A program made the translations under genes and the position numbers. DNA of 36,444 bases from NCBI GenBank assembly GCA_030526995.1, contig JAUNBP010000014.1, forward strand, positions 1 to 36,444. The letters run 5' to 3'. Shown here in pieces: positions 15,687 to 23,725 of this stretch. The notes beneath the pieces were generated by a model. The model had not been told where the DNA came from. It was given only the letters and a program-made list of their open reading frames with translations, and did not search any database. The stretch comes from Clostridia bacterium. Lineage in GTDB: Bacteria; Bacillota; Clostridia; Christensenellales; CAG-138. How positions within the stretch are numbered: position 1 is the stretch's first letter; each line of letters begins with the position of its first letter.

Positions 15687-16360
15687 TAGGAACGCTCGTA
15701 AATACGGGCGCAATACTCGTAGGCGGTGCGTTGGGGCTTTTTATCAAAAAGGGATTGCCCCCACGCATCACCGACGGGGTAATGAAGGCGCTGGGTCTTG
15801 TCACGGTGTTCATCGGCGTTTCGGGTGCGATAGAGAGCCAAAACGTCATGGTAGCCGTGCTGTCCGTAGTGCTTGCAACGGTCTTGGGCGCATGGATAGA
15901 CATAGACGGACGGCTGCACAGACTTTCGGAAAAGCTGAACCGCAGCAGCGAGAATACAAGATTTTCCGAGGGTTTTATGAGCGCAACCCTCTTGTTTGTA
16001 ACCGGAGCCATGGCGGTCACGGGCGCAATGCAAGAGGGCATGAACGGCGATTACAGCCTGCTCTTTACAAAGGCCATAATGGACGGCATCTCCGCACTTT
16101 TGCTCTCCGCAGCGCTTGGCGCAGGGGTGCTGCTCTCGGCGGTGTCGGTGCTAATCTATCAGGGCGGCATCTCGCTGATTTCAGGGATAGCGGCGCCTGT
16201 TTTGACCGCTGCAACAATAGTTGAGATGGGCGCAGTAGGCTCAATCCTCGTCATAGGCGTGGGCTTAAACCTCTTGGGCGCAACAAAGGTCAAGGTGTTC
16301 AACTCGATATTTGCAATTCTGCTCCCGATACCCCTGCTCCTGCTCTATAATATATTCTAA
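15683..16360 (+). CDS. DUF554 family membrane protein
   Basis: A 225-residue integral membrane protein with about six hydrophobic segments. It begins MIGTLVNTGAILVGGALGL, the usual N-terminus of the DUF554 family, followed by a short basic stretch (KKGLPPRI) and then VTVFIGVSGAI. The chosen ATG at 15683 overlaps the ileS stop (ATGA); an in-frame upstream codon inside ileS would add 15 atypical residues. It is therefore translationally coupled to ileS and under T-box control. The function of the family is not established; a small-solute transporter is possible. Confidence 0.85.
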   Translation: MIGTLVNTGAILVGGALGLFIKKGLPPRITDGVMKALGLVTVFIGVSGAIESQNVMVAVLSVVLATVLGAWIDIDGRLHRLSEKLNRSSENTRFSEGFMSATLLFVTGAMAVTGAMQEGMNGDYSLLFTKAIMDGISALLLSAALGAGVLLSAVSVLIYQGGISLISGIAAPVLTAATIVEMGAVGSILVIGVGLNLLGATKVKVFNSIFAILLPIPLLLLYNIF

Positions 16361-16377
16361 ACCCTTTTGGGCCATAT

Positions 16378-16406
16378 TTGACAAAGTTCCCGACCTATGT
16401 TATGCT
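16378..16406 (+). promoter_or_regulatory. Promoter of the dockerin-containing surface protein gene
   Basis: Perfect -35 TTGACA (16378-16383), 17-bp spacer, -10 TATGCT (16401-16406) preceded by TG one base upstream (extended -10). A small hairpin TTGAGC/GCTCAA follows in the leader. The GGGAG ribosome site at 16442-16446 serves the ATG at 16453. Confidence 0.6.
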
Positions 16407-16452
16407 TAAATTGAGCTTAACAATGGCTCAAATAAAAAGTCGGGAGCAAGAT

Positions 16453-19179
16453 ATGAAACGCTTACTATCCATACTGTTATGCTGCATAATGAGCATATCA
16501 GCCTTGCCTGCGCTTGCCGAAAACGTTGAAATTGAAATCGACGGTAAAGGCGAGGGCGGTTTTTCTTATGGGGACTATTTGGGACCCGTCGAGGCCGCCA
16601 AAATAGGCGCAGAGGCACTTATAGGTGCAGGACAGGATGCGGACAGGCTTCATGAACTTTTGGCCTTAAGCCAAATTGCGCCGGCCAAAGACGCCAAAGA
16701 GGAAGAAGCCGAAGAGCCGCAACACCAAATGCGAAGCGGGGAGCAGGAGTACTGGCTTGTAAACGGCAAGAATATTTTAACCGAGACCGACCCGAGCTTC
16801 ACCTTTGTCGATAACACGCTGTATCTGCACGCTGCCGAGATTAAGATTGAGTCTACCTATTTGCAAAGCGTCAAGGAAACGGGATACTCCGTTGTCATCG
16901 GGGCAGACGTATCCAAGGTTACTATGGTGGGAGTATTCAATCTTGAATATCTGATTGCAGAGGAATCTTCAAAACCTCTTTATATAGAGAAGGACAGGTA
17001 TTTATCAGTCAACATGCAGCTGATAAGTTACAGAGACTTGAGCATAACCGGAGGGGGAGAAAGCAGCAGGCTTTATGTAGGGCGTGGTTGGAAGGGCATT
17101 ACCTGCCATAGCGAGCTTCAAAGCTATTTCCCCGAATTTATCGAATATACCTGCGATACGTTTTGTTACGGCAAGTTAGAGCTTGCCAACATGAACTTTG
17201 ATGCAAGTTCGGAGGTTATCTGTGAAGAACTGACTGTAACGGATTGCAACAGCCGTGCTTATGCGTTCTTTTCCGAAGGAGATATGACGATTAAAAACAG
17301 CTTCGCAGATGCAAAATATTATGAAACACTAAATGGCAATATCGAGCTTGTTGCTTCAAATCTTTATGTGAGGAACGGTGTAACCGTAGTAAGCGGCGAT
17401 ATAATTGCAACTGAAGGCAGCGGCATTCTGACATCTTCCAACGGAGCAGATTGGGGGCTCTATATGGTTGCCACCGTAGAGGGCGATATAGTCATTCGCG
17501 ATTCAACGGTCAGATTGCAACAAGATGAGGATTATGCGCATGTTCTCTATGCGGGCAACGATTTGATCGTTGAAAACAGCGATATGTTCGCACCCTTTTA
17601 TTTCATCGGTCACAGCTCCGATATTAAAAATGCACAGGTTACAGTAGAGGATACCGAGTTTGCTGAGAATATGGATGTATCCGATCCGAGCGTTGTGGCG
17701 TTCAAGCTGATGCCCTTGACCGATTTTTATATCCTCGACCATGATGTGGTTTTGCAGCGCAACTGTTCTATCAGCGGAAAAAAGTTGATACCCGAGGACA
17801 GGAAGATGAACTTGAATGGGCATACGCTGGACAGAACCTCCAATTTCTACTATATCAGAGAATCGAGCTTTACACCGCAGGTTCCGTACGGGGCAACTCA
17901 ATTTGTAAGAACGGGCAAGCTGTATTTCGAGTCGAACAAATTGGAGTACACTATACCGAATAACTCTTATAGCTTGGGAGGCATACCGATGCCGCAGCTT
18001 ACAGGCGAGCCTTCAAACGCAACGATGCCCTATGTGATTCTATCGAGTTCAAACAAGGATGTGGCCTACACCGATGAAACGGGGGTTGCCTATCTTGTGG
18101 GAACGGGAACTACGACCATCACGGCGACGGCACTCGACGGCAGCAACAAAAGAGCAAGCTATACGCTGACAGTAATGCTTCCGACGCCTGCAACGGGAGT
18201 GAGCTTCTATTATTCAAACTATGAATTGGACATATCCAGAGAGGAAAAGGAAATAAGGCTTCATGCTACCGTGTCTCCTAACAATGCAACAGTAAGCGGA
18301 GTAACCTATGTTTCAAGCGACCCGAGCATCGCAAGCGTGGATGTAAACGGTTACGTTAAGGGTTACAAGTCGGGTACGGTGACAATAACGGCATACACCA
18401 ATGACGGAACGAACCTTAGCGCTTCCACACGTATCACCGTCAAGGGCGAACTCCCCAATTATAAGGAATTGTGCTTTGCCTTGTTTATGCTCCATACGGA
18501 AATTTTCGGTGACGTGAACGATGCGATCATAACCTCCGATACGGGTGCCTATCCTCCGGGAACGTTATGCTCCGACGGAACTTACGCAGCGCAGCAAGCC
18601 GAAGAAGCCTATATTGCAGCGTATAAGCTCATTGGAACAATCCCCAGACGGAGCAACCAAGCCGAAATAGATGCAGCATTGAAGCGGCTTGTGGATATTT
18701 ACAGCACCTTCAAGGTCGTGCCCCCGCTCGACTTTAGGGCGTTAAACTCCGTAGTTTCAAGGGCGGACGGCTTCGACACGATAGTCGTGGGCACAAGCGA
18801 GGACGAGGTTGCATCGGGCAGCTATTTTTGCCACAGCCAAGAGGATATCGCAGAGTTTCAGGCCGCACTTGAAGATGCAAAGGAGGCATTGGTATCGGCA
18901 CGGGTGCAAAACGAGATAGATGTAGCCTACAAAGCGCTCGCAGCCGCCTGTGATAAGGTCTATTTTGCGGTAGCAAGAAAGCCGGGCGACGTCGATGGCA
19001 ACGGCAGCATAGAGGCTGCCGATGCTTCCAAGGTTCTACGCTTTGTCGTACATCTTGAAGCCTATTTCAGCGACAATCAAAGATTCAACGCAGACGTCGA
19101 TAAAAACGGAGAAATAGCGGCTTCCGACGCCTCCAAAATCCTGCGGCATATCGTAAAACTCGAGAACATAGAGGGATAG
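16453..19179 (+). CDS. Secreted multi-domain protein with Big_2 and dockerin modules
   Basis: A 908-residue exported protein. Residues 1-22 are a signal peptide (KRLLSILLCC ... ALPALA). Residues about 90-480 have repetitive short beta-strand patterns like a right-handed beta-helix, without a recognised catalytic motif. Two bacterial Ig-like (Big_2) domains follow at about 511-576 and 578-666, each with TTTITA or GTVTITA strands. Residues about 670-840 are helical, perhaps FIVAR-like. The C-terminus (about 843-908) is a dockerin-like module with two Ca-loop repeats, DVDGNGSIEAAD and DVDKNGEIAASD, each followed by a helix with the S-K-x-L-R pattern. It is probably a surface or matrix protein docking to a partner. 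The start at 16453 is set by GGGAG; an upstream in-frame codon lies in the promoter. Confidence 0.8.
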   Translation: MKRLLSILLCCIMSISALPALAENVEIEIDGKGEGGFSYGDYLGPVEAAKIGAEALIGAGQDADRLHELLALSQIAPAKDAKEEEAEEPQHQMRSGEQEYWLVNGKNILTETDPSFTFVDNTLYLHAAEIKIESTYLQSVKETGYSVVIGADVSKVTMVGVFNLEYLIAEESSKPLYIEKDRYLSVNMQLISYRDLSITGGGESSRLYVGRGWKGITCHSELQSYFPEFIEYTCDTFCYGKLELANMNFDASSEVICEELTVTDCNSRAYAFFSEGDMTIKNSFADAKYYETLNGNIELVASNLYVRNGVTVVSGDIIATEGSGILTSSNGADWGLYMVATVEGDIVIRDSTVRLQQDEDYAHVLYAGNDLIVENSDMFAPFYFIGHSSDIKNAQVTVEDTEFAENMDVSDPSVVAFKLMPLTDFYILDHDVVLQRNCSISGKKLIPEDRKMNLNGHTLDRTSNFYYIRESSFTPQVPYGATQFVRTGKLYFESNKLEYTIPNNSYSLGGIPMPQLTGEPSNATMPYVILSSSNKDVAYTDETGVAYLVGTGTTTITATALDGSNKRASYTLTVMLPTPATGVSFYYSNYELDISREEKEIRLHATVSPNNATVSGVTYVSSDPSIASVDVNGYVKGYKSGTVTITAYTNDGTNLSASTRITVKGELPNYKELCFALFMLHTEIFGDVNDAIITSDTGAYPPGTLCSDGTYAAQQAEEAYIAAYKLIGTIPRRSNQAEIDAALKRLVDIYSTFKVVPPLDFRALNSVVSRADGFDTIVVGTSEDEVASGSYFCHSQEDIAEFQAALEDAKEALVSARVQNEIDVAYKALAAACDKVYFAVARKPGDVDGNGSIEAADASKVLRFVVHLEAYFSDNQRFNADVDKNGEIAASDASKILRHIVKLENIEG

Positions 19180-19181
19180 CC

Positions 19182-19368
19182 CAAAAAGCCTTTTGGGGTT
19201 CTCAAGGGGTCGCAACCCCTTGACCATAACCCGGCTCCGACGGCGTGTACGTCGGAACGGATTGCCCTTTAGGGCTGTTTCCTTGTGCAGATTGCCGTCC
19301 GCAGCGCATAGCGATGCAGGCAAGCTGCGGTTAGCCTCCGGCAAAAAACAGAGTTTTTTGACGAACTG
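19182..19368 (-). repeat. Structured intergenic repeat, copy B (inverted)
   Basis: On the minus strand this matches copy A at 7225-7410 over its whole length (about 85% identity by eye, one 1-base indel in the centre). It starts 3 bases after the stop codon of the dockerin gene and ends 1 base before a terminator stem. Stems conserved with changes are TCCGACG/CGTCGGA (loop TACACGC, two compensatory changes versus copy A) and TCAAGGGGT/ACCCCTTGA (loop TGCG instead of TTCG). Confidence 0.75.
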
Positions 19369-19369
19369 A

Positions 19370-19395
19370 AAGTCGCCGACAACGGCGGCTTTTTT
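19370..19395 (+). terminator. Intrinsic terminator after the dockerin gene and repeat B
   Basis: Stem AAGTCGCC/GGCGGCTT (8 bp, one G-U pair), loop GACAAC, followed by a run of T. It ends transcription coming from the dockerin-protein gene and leaves the repeat inside that transcript's 3' untranslated region. The remaining part of 19396-19440 shows nothing further. Confidence 0.75.
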
Positions 19396-19440
19396 ATCGG
19401 CAAATCTCATCCTATGTCTCCGTATTGCGATTAACTCCTT

Positions 19441-19469
19441 TTGACACGGCAAACCGTATGTGATATACT
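19441..19469 (+). promoter_or_regulatory. Strong promoter of the RNA-modification operon
   Basis: Perfect -35 TTGACA (19441-19446), 17-bp spacer, -10 TATACT (19464-19469) with TG one base upstream (extended -10). The expected start near 19476 rules out starts at or before the ATG at 19475 for the first gene. Confidence 0.75.
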
Positions 19470-19495
19470 GCATTATGAAGGAGTGCGTGTTTAAG

Positions 19496-20335
19496 ATGTT
19501 TTTGTCGAACGAGTGGAAGGATTATGAAATTTTAGATGCGGGCAATGGAGACAAGCTCGAGCGATGGGGCAGCTTTACGCTGCTGCGCCCCGATCCGCAG
19601 GCGGTTTGGACGATGGAAAAAAGTCCCTGCGATGCGGTATATTTGCGCTCCAAAAGCGGTGGCGGGCATTGGGAGTTTGCCCGTCCGCTTCCCGAAAGCT
19701 GGCAGATAAAATACAAGGATCTCAGCTTTATCGTGCGACCCACGGGCTTTAAGCACACGGGGCTGTTCCCCGAACAGGCGACAAACTGGGATTGGATGCG
19801 CAGCAGGATAAGGGAACACGGTGCGCCCGTAAAAGTTTTGAATCTTTTTGCCTATACCGGAGGCGCAACCTGCGCTGCCCTTCGGGAGGGCGCAGAGGTC
19901 TGCCACGTTGATGCCGCAAAGGGCATAGTCGCTTGGGCAAAGGACAATGTTGCAGCCTGCAAGCTGTCCGACCGCCCCGTTCGGTACATAGTTGACGACT
20001 GCGTAAAGTTTGTAAAGCGGGAGATAAGGCGCAACAACCGCTATGATGCAATCATCATGGATCCGCCGAGCTACGGCAGGGGGCCCACGGGCGAGATGTG
20101 GAAGATAGAGGATGACCTGTTTTCACTTGTTTCGGACTGCGCAAAGCTGCTCTCCGACAAGCCCTGTTTCTTTCTTTTGAACTCCTACACCACCGGCCTT
20201 GCGCCGTCTGTTCTAAAAAATGTGCTGTCGCTTGCGCTGCCCGAGGGAGATTGCATTTCCGATGAAGTGGGGCTTCCTATAAGGCGGGGCGGTCTCTGCC
20301 TGCCCTGCGGTGCAAGCGCACGCTGGCATATGTAA
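19496..20335 (+). CDS. Class I SAM-dependent (probably RNA) methyltransferase
   Basis: A 279-residue methyltransferase related to the RlmI/RsmD-like group. SAM-binding motif I is [16 protein letters not shown], followed by the acidic strand end [16 protein letters not shown], and the catalytic motif IV is DPPSYG, typical of base methylation on nucleic acid. Its N-terminal segment ([17 protein letters not shown]) is characteristic of the Clostridia members. The ATG at 19496 is preferred because the promoter makes GTG 19460 and ATG 19475 unlikely; AAGGAG lies 12 bases upstream, and GTG 19487 is an alternative. It is first in an operon with other RNA-modifying enzymes. The exact target, probably rRNA, is not determinable. 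Confidence 0.85.
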   Translation: MFLSNEWKDYEILDAGNGDKLERWGSFTLLRPDPQAVWTMEKSPCDAVYLRSKSGGGHWEFARPLPESWQIKYKDLSFIVRPTGFKHTGLFPEQATNWDWMRSRIREHGAPVKVLNLFAYTGGATCAALREGAEVCHVDAAKGIVAWAKDNVAACKLSDRPVRYIVDDCVKFVKREIRRNNRYDAIIMDPPSYGRGPTGEMWKIEDDLFSLVSDCAKLLSDKPCFFLLNSYTTGLAPSVLKNVLSLALPEGDCISDEVGLPIRRGGLCLPCGASARWHM

Positions 20336-20358
20336 ATCTTTTCGGAGGTACTGTTCTT

Positions 20359-21120
20359 ATGAAAAAGCTCTTTATTCTTTTCCTCGCTGCAACGCTGCTT
20401 TTAAGCGGCTGTGCGGTCTTGGATACTGCCCGTGAAATCGTGGCAACCGTCGAACCCACCGAGGAGCCCACTCCCGCGCCGACGACGGTTCCAACTGAGG
20501 AGCCTACGCTCGAACCTACGGCTACACCCTCTCCAACGCCTACTGCAACGCCCACACCTACTCCCACCCCCACGCCTGCCCCAACGCCTACGCCGGAGCC
20601 CACTGCAACGCCTACGCCCCTGCCCGACCCCTATGTTGTAAGCATAGAGGGTGGAGGCTTTACCTACACGAGCACGGAGTATGCCTTCGAGGTTTCGATA
20701 TCGAATACGGACTGGACGTATGGACTTTCAGAGCTTGTACCGTTTGGCATCGAAACGAACGGAGCGGTATTCCGTCCGACGGATTCGCAAGGGAATGCGC
20801 TGATACGACTTCGCTGCGATATAGCGAACACGGAGCCCGATGCGCTTTTCCAATCCATGATAAATGAGATGCGTGCTACCGAGGGCTATTCGGTATCTGC
20901 GATGTACTTCGTTCCCGTTCCCAACGCCGACGGGCAGGCAACAATGTGCTACTACACCCAACAGGTTGACGAGGAAACGGTGCAGGCGATAATCGTTTTG
21001 TGGTCGGTAGGAGAAAGGTACTACACGCTTATAGCCACCTATGATGAGATTACACAGGCGGAAGTCGAGGGCGTGATTGCCCAAATAATAGAGAGCTTTG
21101 TGCCGATAGTGGAGGAATAA
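20359..21120 (+). CDS. Lipoprotein with Thr/Pro-rich linker (A)
   Basis: A 253-residue lipoprotein. The lipobox is LLSGC with Cys about residue 20. Residues about 32-90 are a low-complexity Thr/Pro/Glu stalk that probably spans the cell wall. The C-terminal globular part (about 95-253) ends in a helix-rich segment after [21 protein letters not shown]. Its outline resembles PsbP/DcrB-like folds, but this is uncertain. GGAGG precedes the start. It is followed one base later by a second lipoprotein with the same architecture, so the two may work together. Function unknown. Confidence 0.8.
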   Translation: MKKLFILFLAATLLLSGCAVLDTAREIVATVEPTEEPTPAPTTVPTEEPTLEPTATPSPTPTATPTPTPTPTPAPTPTPEPTATPTPLPDPYVVSIEGGGFTYTSTEYAFEVSISNTDWTYGLSELVPFGIETNGAVFRPTDSQGNALIRLRCDIANTEPDALFQSMINEMRATEGYSVSAMYFVPVPNADGQATMCYYTQQVDEETVQAIIVLWSVGERYYTLIATYDEITQAEVEGVIAQIIESFVPIVEE

Positions 21121-21121
21121 T

Positions 21122-21775
21122 ATGAAAAGATTTCTTATACTTCTCTTTTTACCCTTGATTTTTATGGGCTGTGGACAAACCGAAGATTTTTCAATCCTGT
21201 TGGACACTACCGAGGAGCCGATTGCAATAAATCGCACAACGAAGGAACCCGAGGAGACCGAGGAGCCGACCCCCGAGCCTACGTTTTCAATTATGAGTTC
21301 ATTTGAGAGTGCGGAGGAGCCTTTGGAGCTCGAATACCCTCTAAATATCGTGAGCGCCTACCAACATCTGTCGTTTACGCTTTCCGAGGAGGGCTGGCTG
21401 ATAGGCGATTCGGCTTGGGCAGAGGCACAGGAGCTTTCGAGCGAGTTCATGTATCTTCGCCACAACGAGGATCAAGAGAGCCTGTTTGGAATAATTAGCT
21501 ACGAGTATGAGGGCAATATGGATGAAAACCTGCAAAACAAGGCGGCGGAGGTGCTTGAAAATGCACCGAACAATAGCTTTGAGGATATTGCAGGAAAGAC
21601 CGTCAGCGCAAAGTGGAACGAATACGAGCTCAACGCATATACCTGCTATAACATCTTTTGGTATGAGGGGCAGCGACTATATCGCATCTCCGCAGTAGCG
21701 ACTGCCGACACAAGAGCTTCAACCGAGGCGCTGATAATGAACGTCCTCGACACCTTTGCGGTCTATGACGAGTGA
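21122..21775 (+). CDS. Lipoprotein with Glu/Pro/Thr linker (B)
   Basis: A 217-residue lipoprotein with lipobox IFMGC (Cys near residue 17), a short acidic Thr/Pro stalk (about 35-60) and a globular domain (about 70-217). The C-terminus (GQRLYRISAVATADTRASTE) matches in pattern the end of lipoprotein A ([19 protein letters not shown]), so the two look like diverged paralogues. It starts 1 base after the stop of A and its end overlaps the pseudouridine synthase gene by 11 bases. No catalytic motif is seen; function unknown. Confidence 0.8.
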   Translation: MKRFLILLFLPLIFMGCGQTEDFSILLDTTEEPIAINRTTKEPEETEEPTPEPTFSIMSSFESAEEPLELEYPLNIVSAYQHLSFTLSEEGWLIGDSAWAEAQELSSEFMYLRHNEDQESLFGIISYEYEGNMDENLQNKAAEVLENAPNNSFEDIAGKTVSAKWNEYELNAYTCYNIFWYEGQRLYRISAVATADTRASTEALIMNVLDTFAVYDE

Positions 21776-23042
21776 GATAAAAATTCTATATGAGGACAAC
21801 CACCTGCTGGTGGTAGAAAAGCCCGTCAACATGCCGGTGCAGGGCGATGCGAGCCAAGATGAGGACTTGCTCACGCTTTTGAAGGCGTATGTCAAGGAAA
21901 AGTATAAAAAGCCCGGCGAGGTCTATCTCGGGCTTGTACACAGGCTTGACCGTCCCGTAGGCGGAGTCATGGTCTTTGCAAGGACCTCCAAGGCAGCGGC
22001 ACGGCTTACCGAACAGTTCAAGTCCCGCAAGGCGAAAAAACGCTATATAGCCATCGCAGACGGCATATCCAAGCCAAAGGATGACCTTACAGATTGGCTC
22101 GTAAAGGACGAAAAAACCTTTTCATCCCATGTTGCGGATGAGAACACGAAGGATGCAAAGATAGCAAGGCTGAGCTATTGTACCTTGGCACGGGCGGAAG
22201 GACGTTCGCTTGTGGATGTTGAACTTTTCACGGGACGCCCGCACCAGATTCGGGTTCAGCTTGCAAATGCGGGACTGCCGATAGTGGGGGATCAACGCTA
22301 TCACCCCAACGCTCGGGTGGGCACGCAGATTCGGCTTTGGTCCTATGCACTCACAATCCTGCATCCGACTCAGAATGAACCCATGACCTTTTACTCAATT
22401 CCCCCGTGGAACGAATTTACAACCCAGCTTCGCTATCTGCCTGCGTTCTCGGTATGCAGTGCGATATACGAGGACGAGGGCATCCTTGTCGTCGATAAGC
22501 ACAAGGGAGCCGAGGTTACCGAGGAGCTTTTATCGGAACTGAACTCGATACATTCACCGCTTTTTGCGGTTCATCGGCTCGATGCAAATACCGAGGGCGT
22601 ATGCGTCTTTGCCAAGAATGAACTGCGACATGACGAGCTTTCGGAGCTTTTTTATCATCATAAGGTCAAGAAGATATACCACGCCATCTTGGTGGGCGAA
22701 GACCTCCCAAACGAGGGCAGGCTTGTGAATTACGCCAAAAAGGAAGGCGAGGGCATGGTGCTTTGCAAAAAGGAGGAGGCGGGTGCGTTGAGAATGGAGC
22801 TTGCCTATAAGATATTGCAAAGGAGAGAGGGCCTGAGCAAGGCGGAAATTGAGCTTATAACGGGCAGAACGCATCAGATTAGGGTGCAGTTTGCAGCGAT
22901 AAACCATCCGATTTTGGGCTGTGACCGTTACGGCGACTATGCGGAGAATAGAAAGCGACGCTGCAAAACCCAGCAGCTTCTTTCCAAGCGGCTCACGATT
23001 GAGGGGCGGACGTTTGAGAGCTTGAAGGAGCTTTGCCTATGA
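21765..23042 (+). CDS. Tandem fusion of two RluA-family pseudouridine synthases
   Basis: A single 425-residue frame holds two complete RluA-type catalytic domains. Domain 1 (about 5-215) has the active-site motif HRLDRPVGG with Asp62 and the later GRPHQIRVQLA; domain 2 (about 225-425) has HRLDANTEGV with Asp273 and GRTHQIRVQFA. Ordinary family members have one such domain, 220-300 residues, often with an S4 domain, which is missing here. Both catalytic Asp residues are kept, so both halves may be active on uridines in rRNA or tRNA. The ATG at 21765 overlaps the preceding gene by 11 bases, and its TGA overlaps the next ATG. A TTG at 21756 would add three residues. Confidence 0.88.
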   Translation: MTSEIKILYEDNHLLVVEKPVNMPVQGDASQDEDLLTLLKAYVKEKYKKPGEVYLGLVHRLDRPVGGVMVFARTSKAAARLTEQFKSRKAKKRYIAIADGISKPKDDLTDWLVKDEKTFSSHVADENTKDAKIARLSYCTLARAEGRSLVDVELFTGRPHQIRVQLANAGLPIVGDQRYHPNARVGTQIRLWSYALTILHPTQNEPMTFYSIPPWNEFTTQLRYLPAFSVCSAIYEDEGILVVDKHKGAEVTEELLSELNSIHSPLFAVHRLDANTEGVCVFAKNELRHDELSELFYHHKVKKIYHAILVGEDLPNEGRLVNYAKKEGEGMVLCKKEEAGALRMELAYKILQRREGLSKAEIELITGRTHQIRVQFAAINHPILGCDRYGDYAENRKRRCKTQQLLSKRLTIEGRTFESLKELCL

Positions 23043-23725
23043 GCCTTGAGCGAACAGAATTATTGTTTGGAGCGGAGGCGATGGAGCGGCTGAAGGCGGC
23101 GCTCGTCGTCGTCGTTGGCATAGGCGGCGTGGGCGGTCATGCCGCAGAGAGCCTTGCAAGAAGCGGGGTCGGAAGATTGATTTTGATAGACGGGGACGAG
23201 GTTGAAAGCAGCAATCTCAACCGCCAAATCTTCGCCTCAAAGGACTTTATAGGCATGGCAAAGACCGAAGCCGCCAAGCAAAGGCTGAATCAGGTGAGCG
23301 ATGCCGAGATTACGGGCCTAAAGGCAGTGCTTACGGCAAAGAACGTTTCAAACCTCATCCCCAAGAACGCAAACTTTGTCATAGATGCGATAGATGACTT
23401 AAACGGCAAGGTTTCCATCATAGAATATTGCAAGCGAAACGATATTCCGTTCATAAGCTGTCTCGGCGCGGGCAACCGCACGGATCCCACCGCATTCACG
23501 GTAACCGATATAGAAAAGACCGAATATTGCCCGCTTGCAAGAAAACTCAGAAAAGAGTTGAGAAGGCTGGACATTCGGGGTGTTTCTGTGGTATTCTCAA
23601 AGGAGAAACCCTCGCTGAATGAAGCTCGGCGTGTCGGCAGCTTTGCGCCCGTAACGGGCACATGCGGACTTGTTGCTGCAGCATGGGCTTGCAAAAAAAT
23701 TATTAATTCGGAGGTAAGGACATGA
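23039..23725 (+). CDS. tcdA: ThiF/E1-like enzyme, TcdA-type (ct6A tRNA dehydratase)
   Basis: A 228-residue member of the E1/ThiF/MoeB adenylating family. The nucleotide-binding GIGGVGG (residues 27-33) is followed by LIDGDEVESSNLNRQ, with the Asp and Arg residues that contact ATP. The size and the ending CGLVAAAWACKKII match TcdA/CsdL-like proteins, which cyclise t6A in ANN-reading tRNAs. No sulphur-carrier partner such as ThiS or MoaD is nearby, which supports the tRNA role. ATG 23039 overlaps the previous stop (ATGA) and AAGGAG is 8 bases upstream. Within this operon it is a third nucleic-acid modifying enzyme. Confidence 0.85.
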   Translation: MSLERTELLFGAEAMERLKAALVVVVGIGGVGGHAAESLARSGVGRLILIDGDEVESSNLNRQIFASKDFIGMAKTEAAKQRLNQVSDAEITGLKAVLTAKNVSNLIPKNANFVIDAIDDLNGKVSIIEYCKRNDIPFISCLGAGNRTDPTAFTVTDIEKTEYCPLARKLRKELRRLDIRGVSVVFSKEKPSLNEARRVGSFAPVTGTCGLVAAAWACKKIINSEVRT

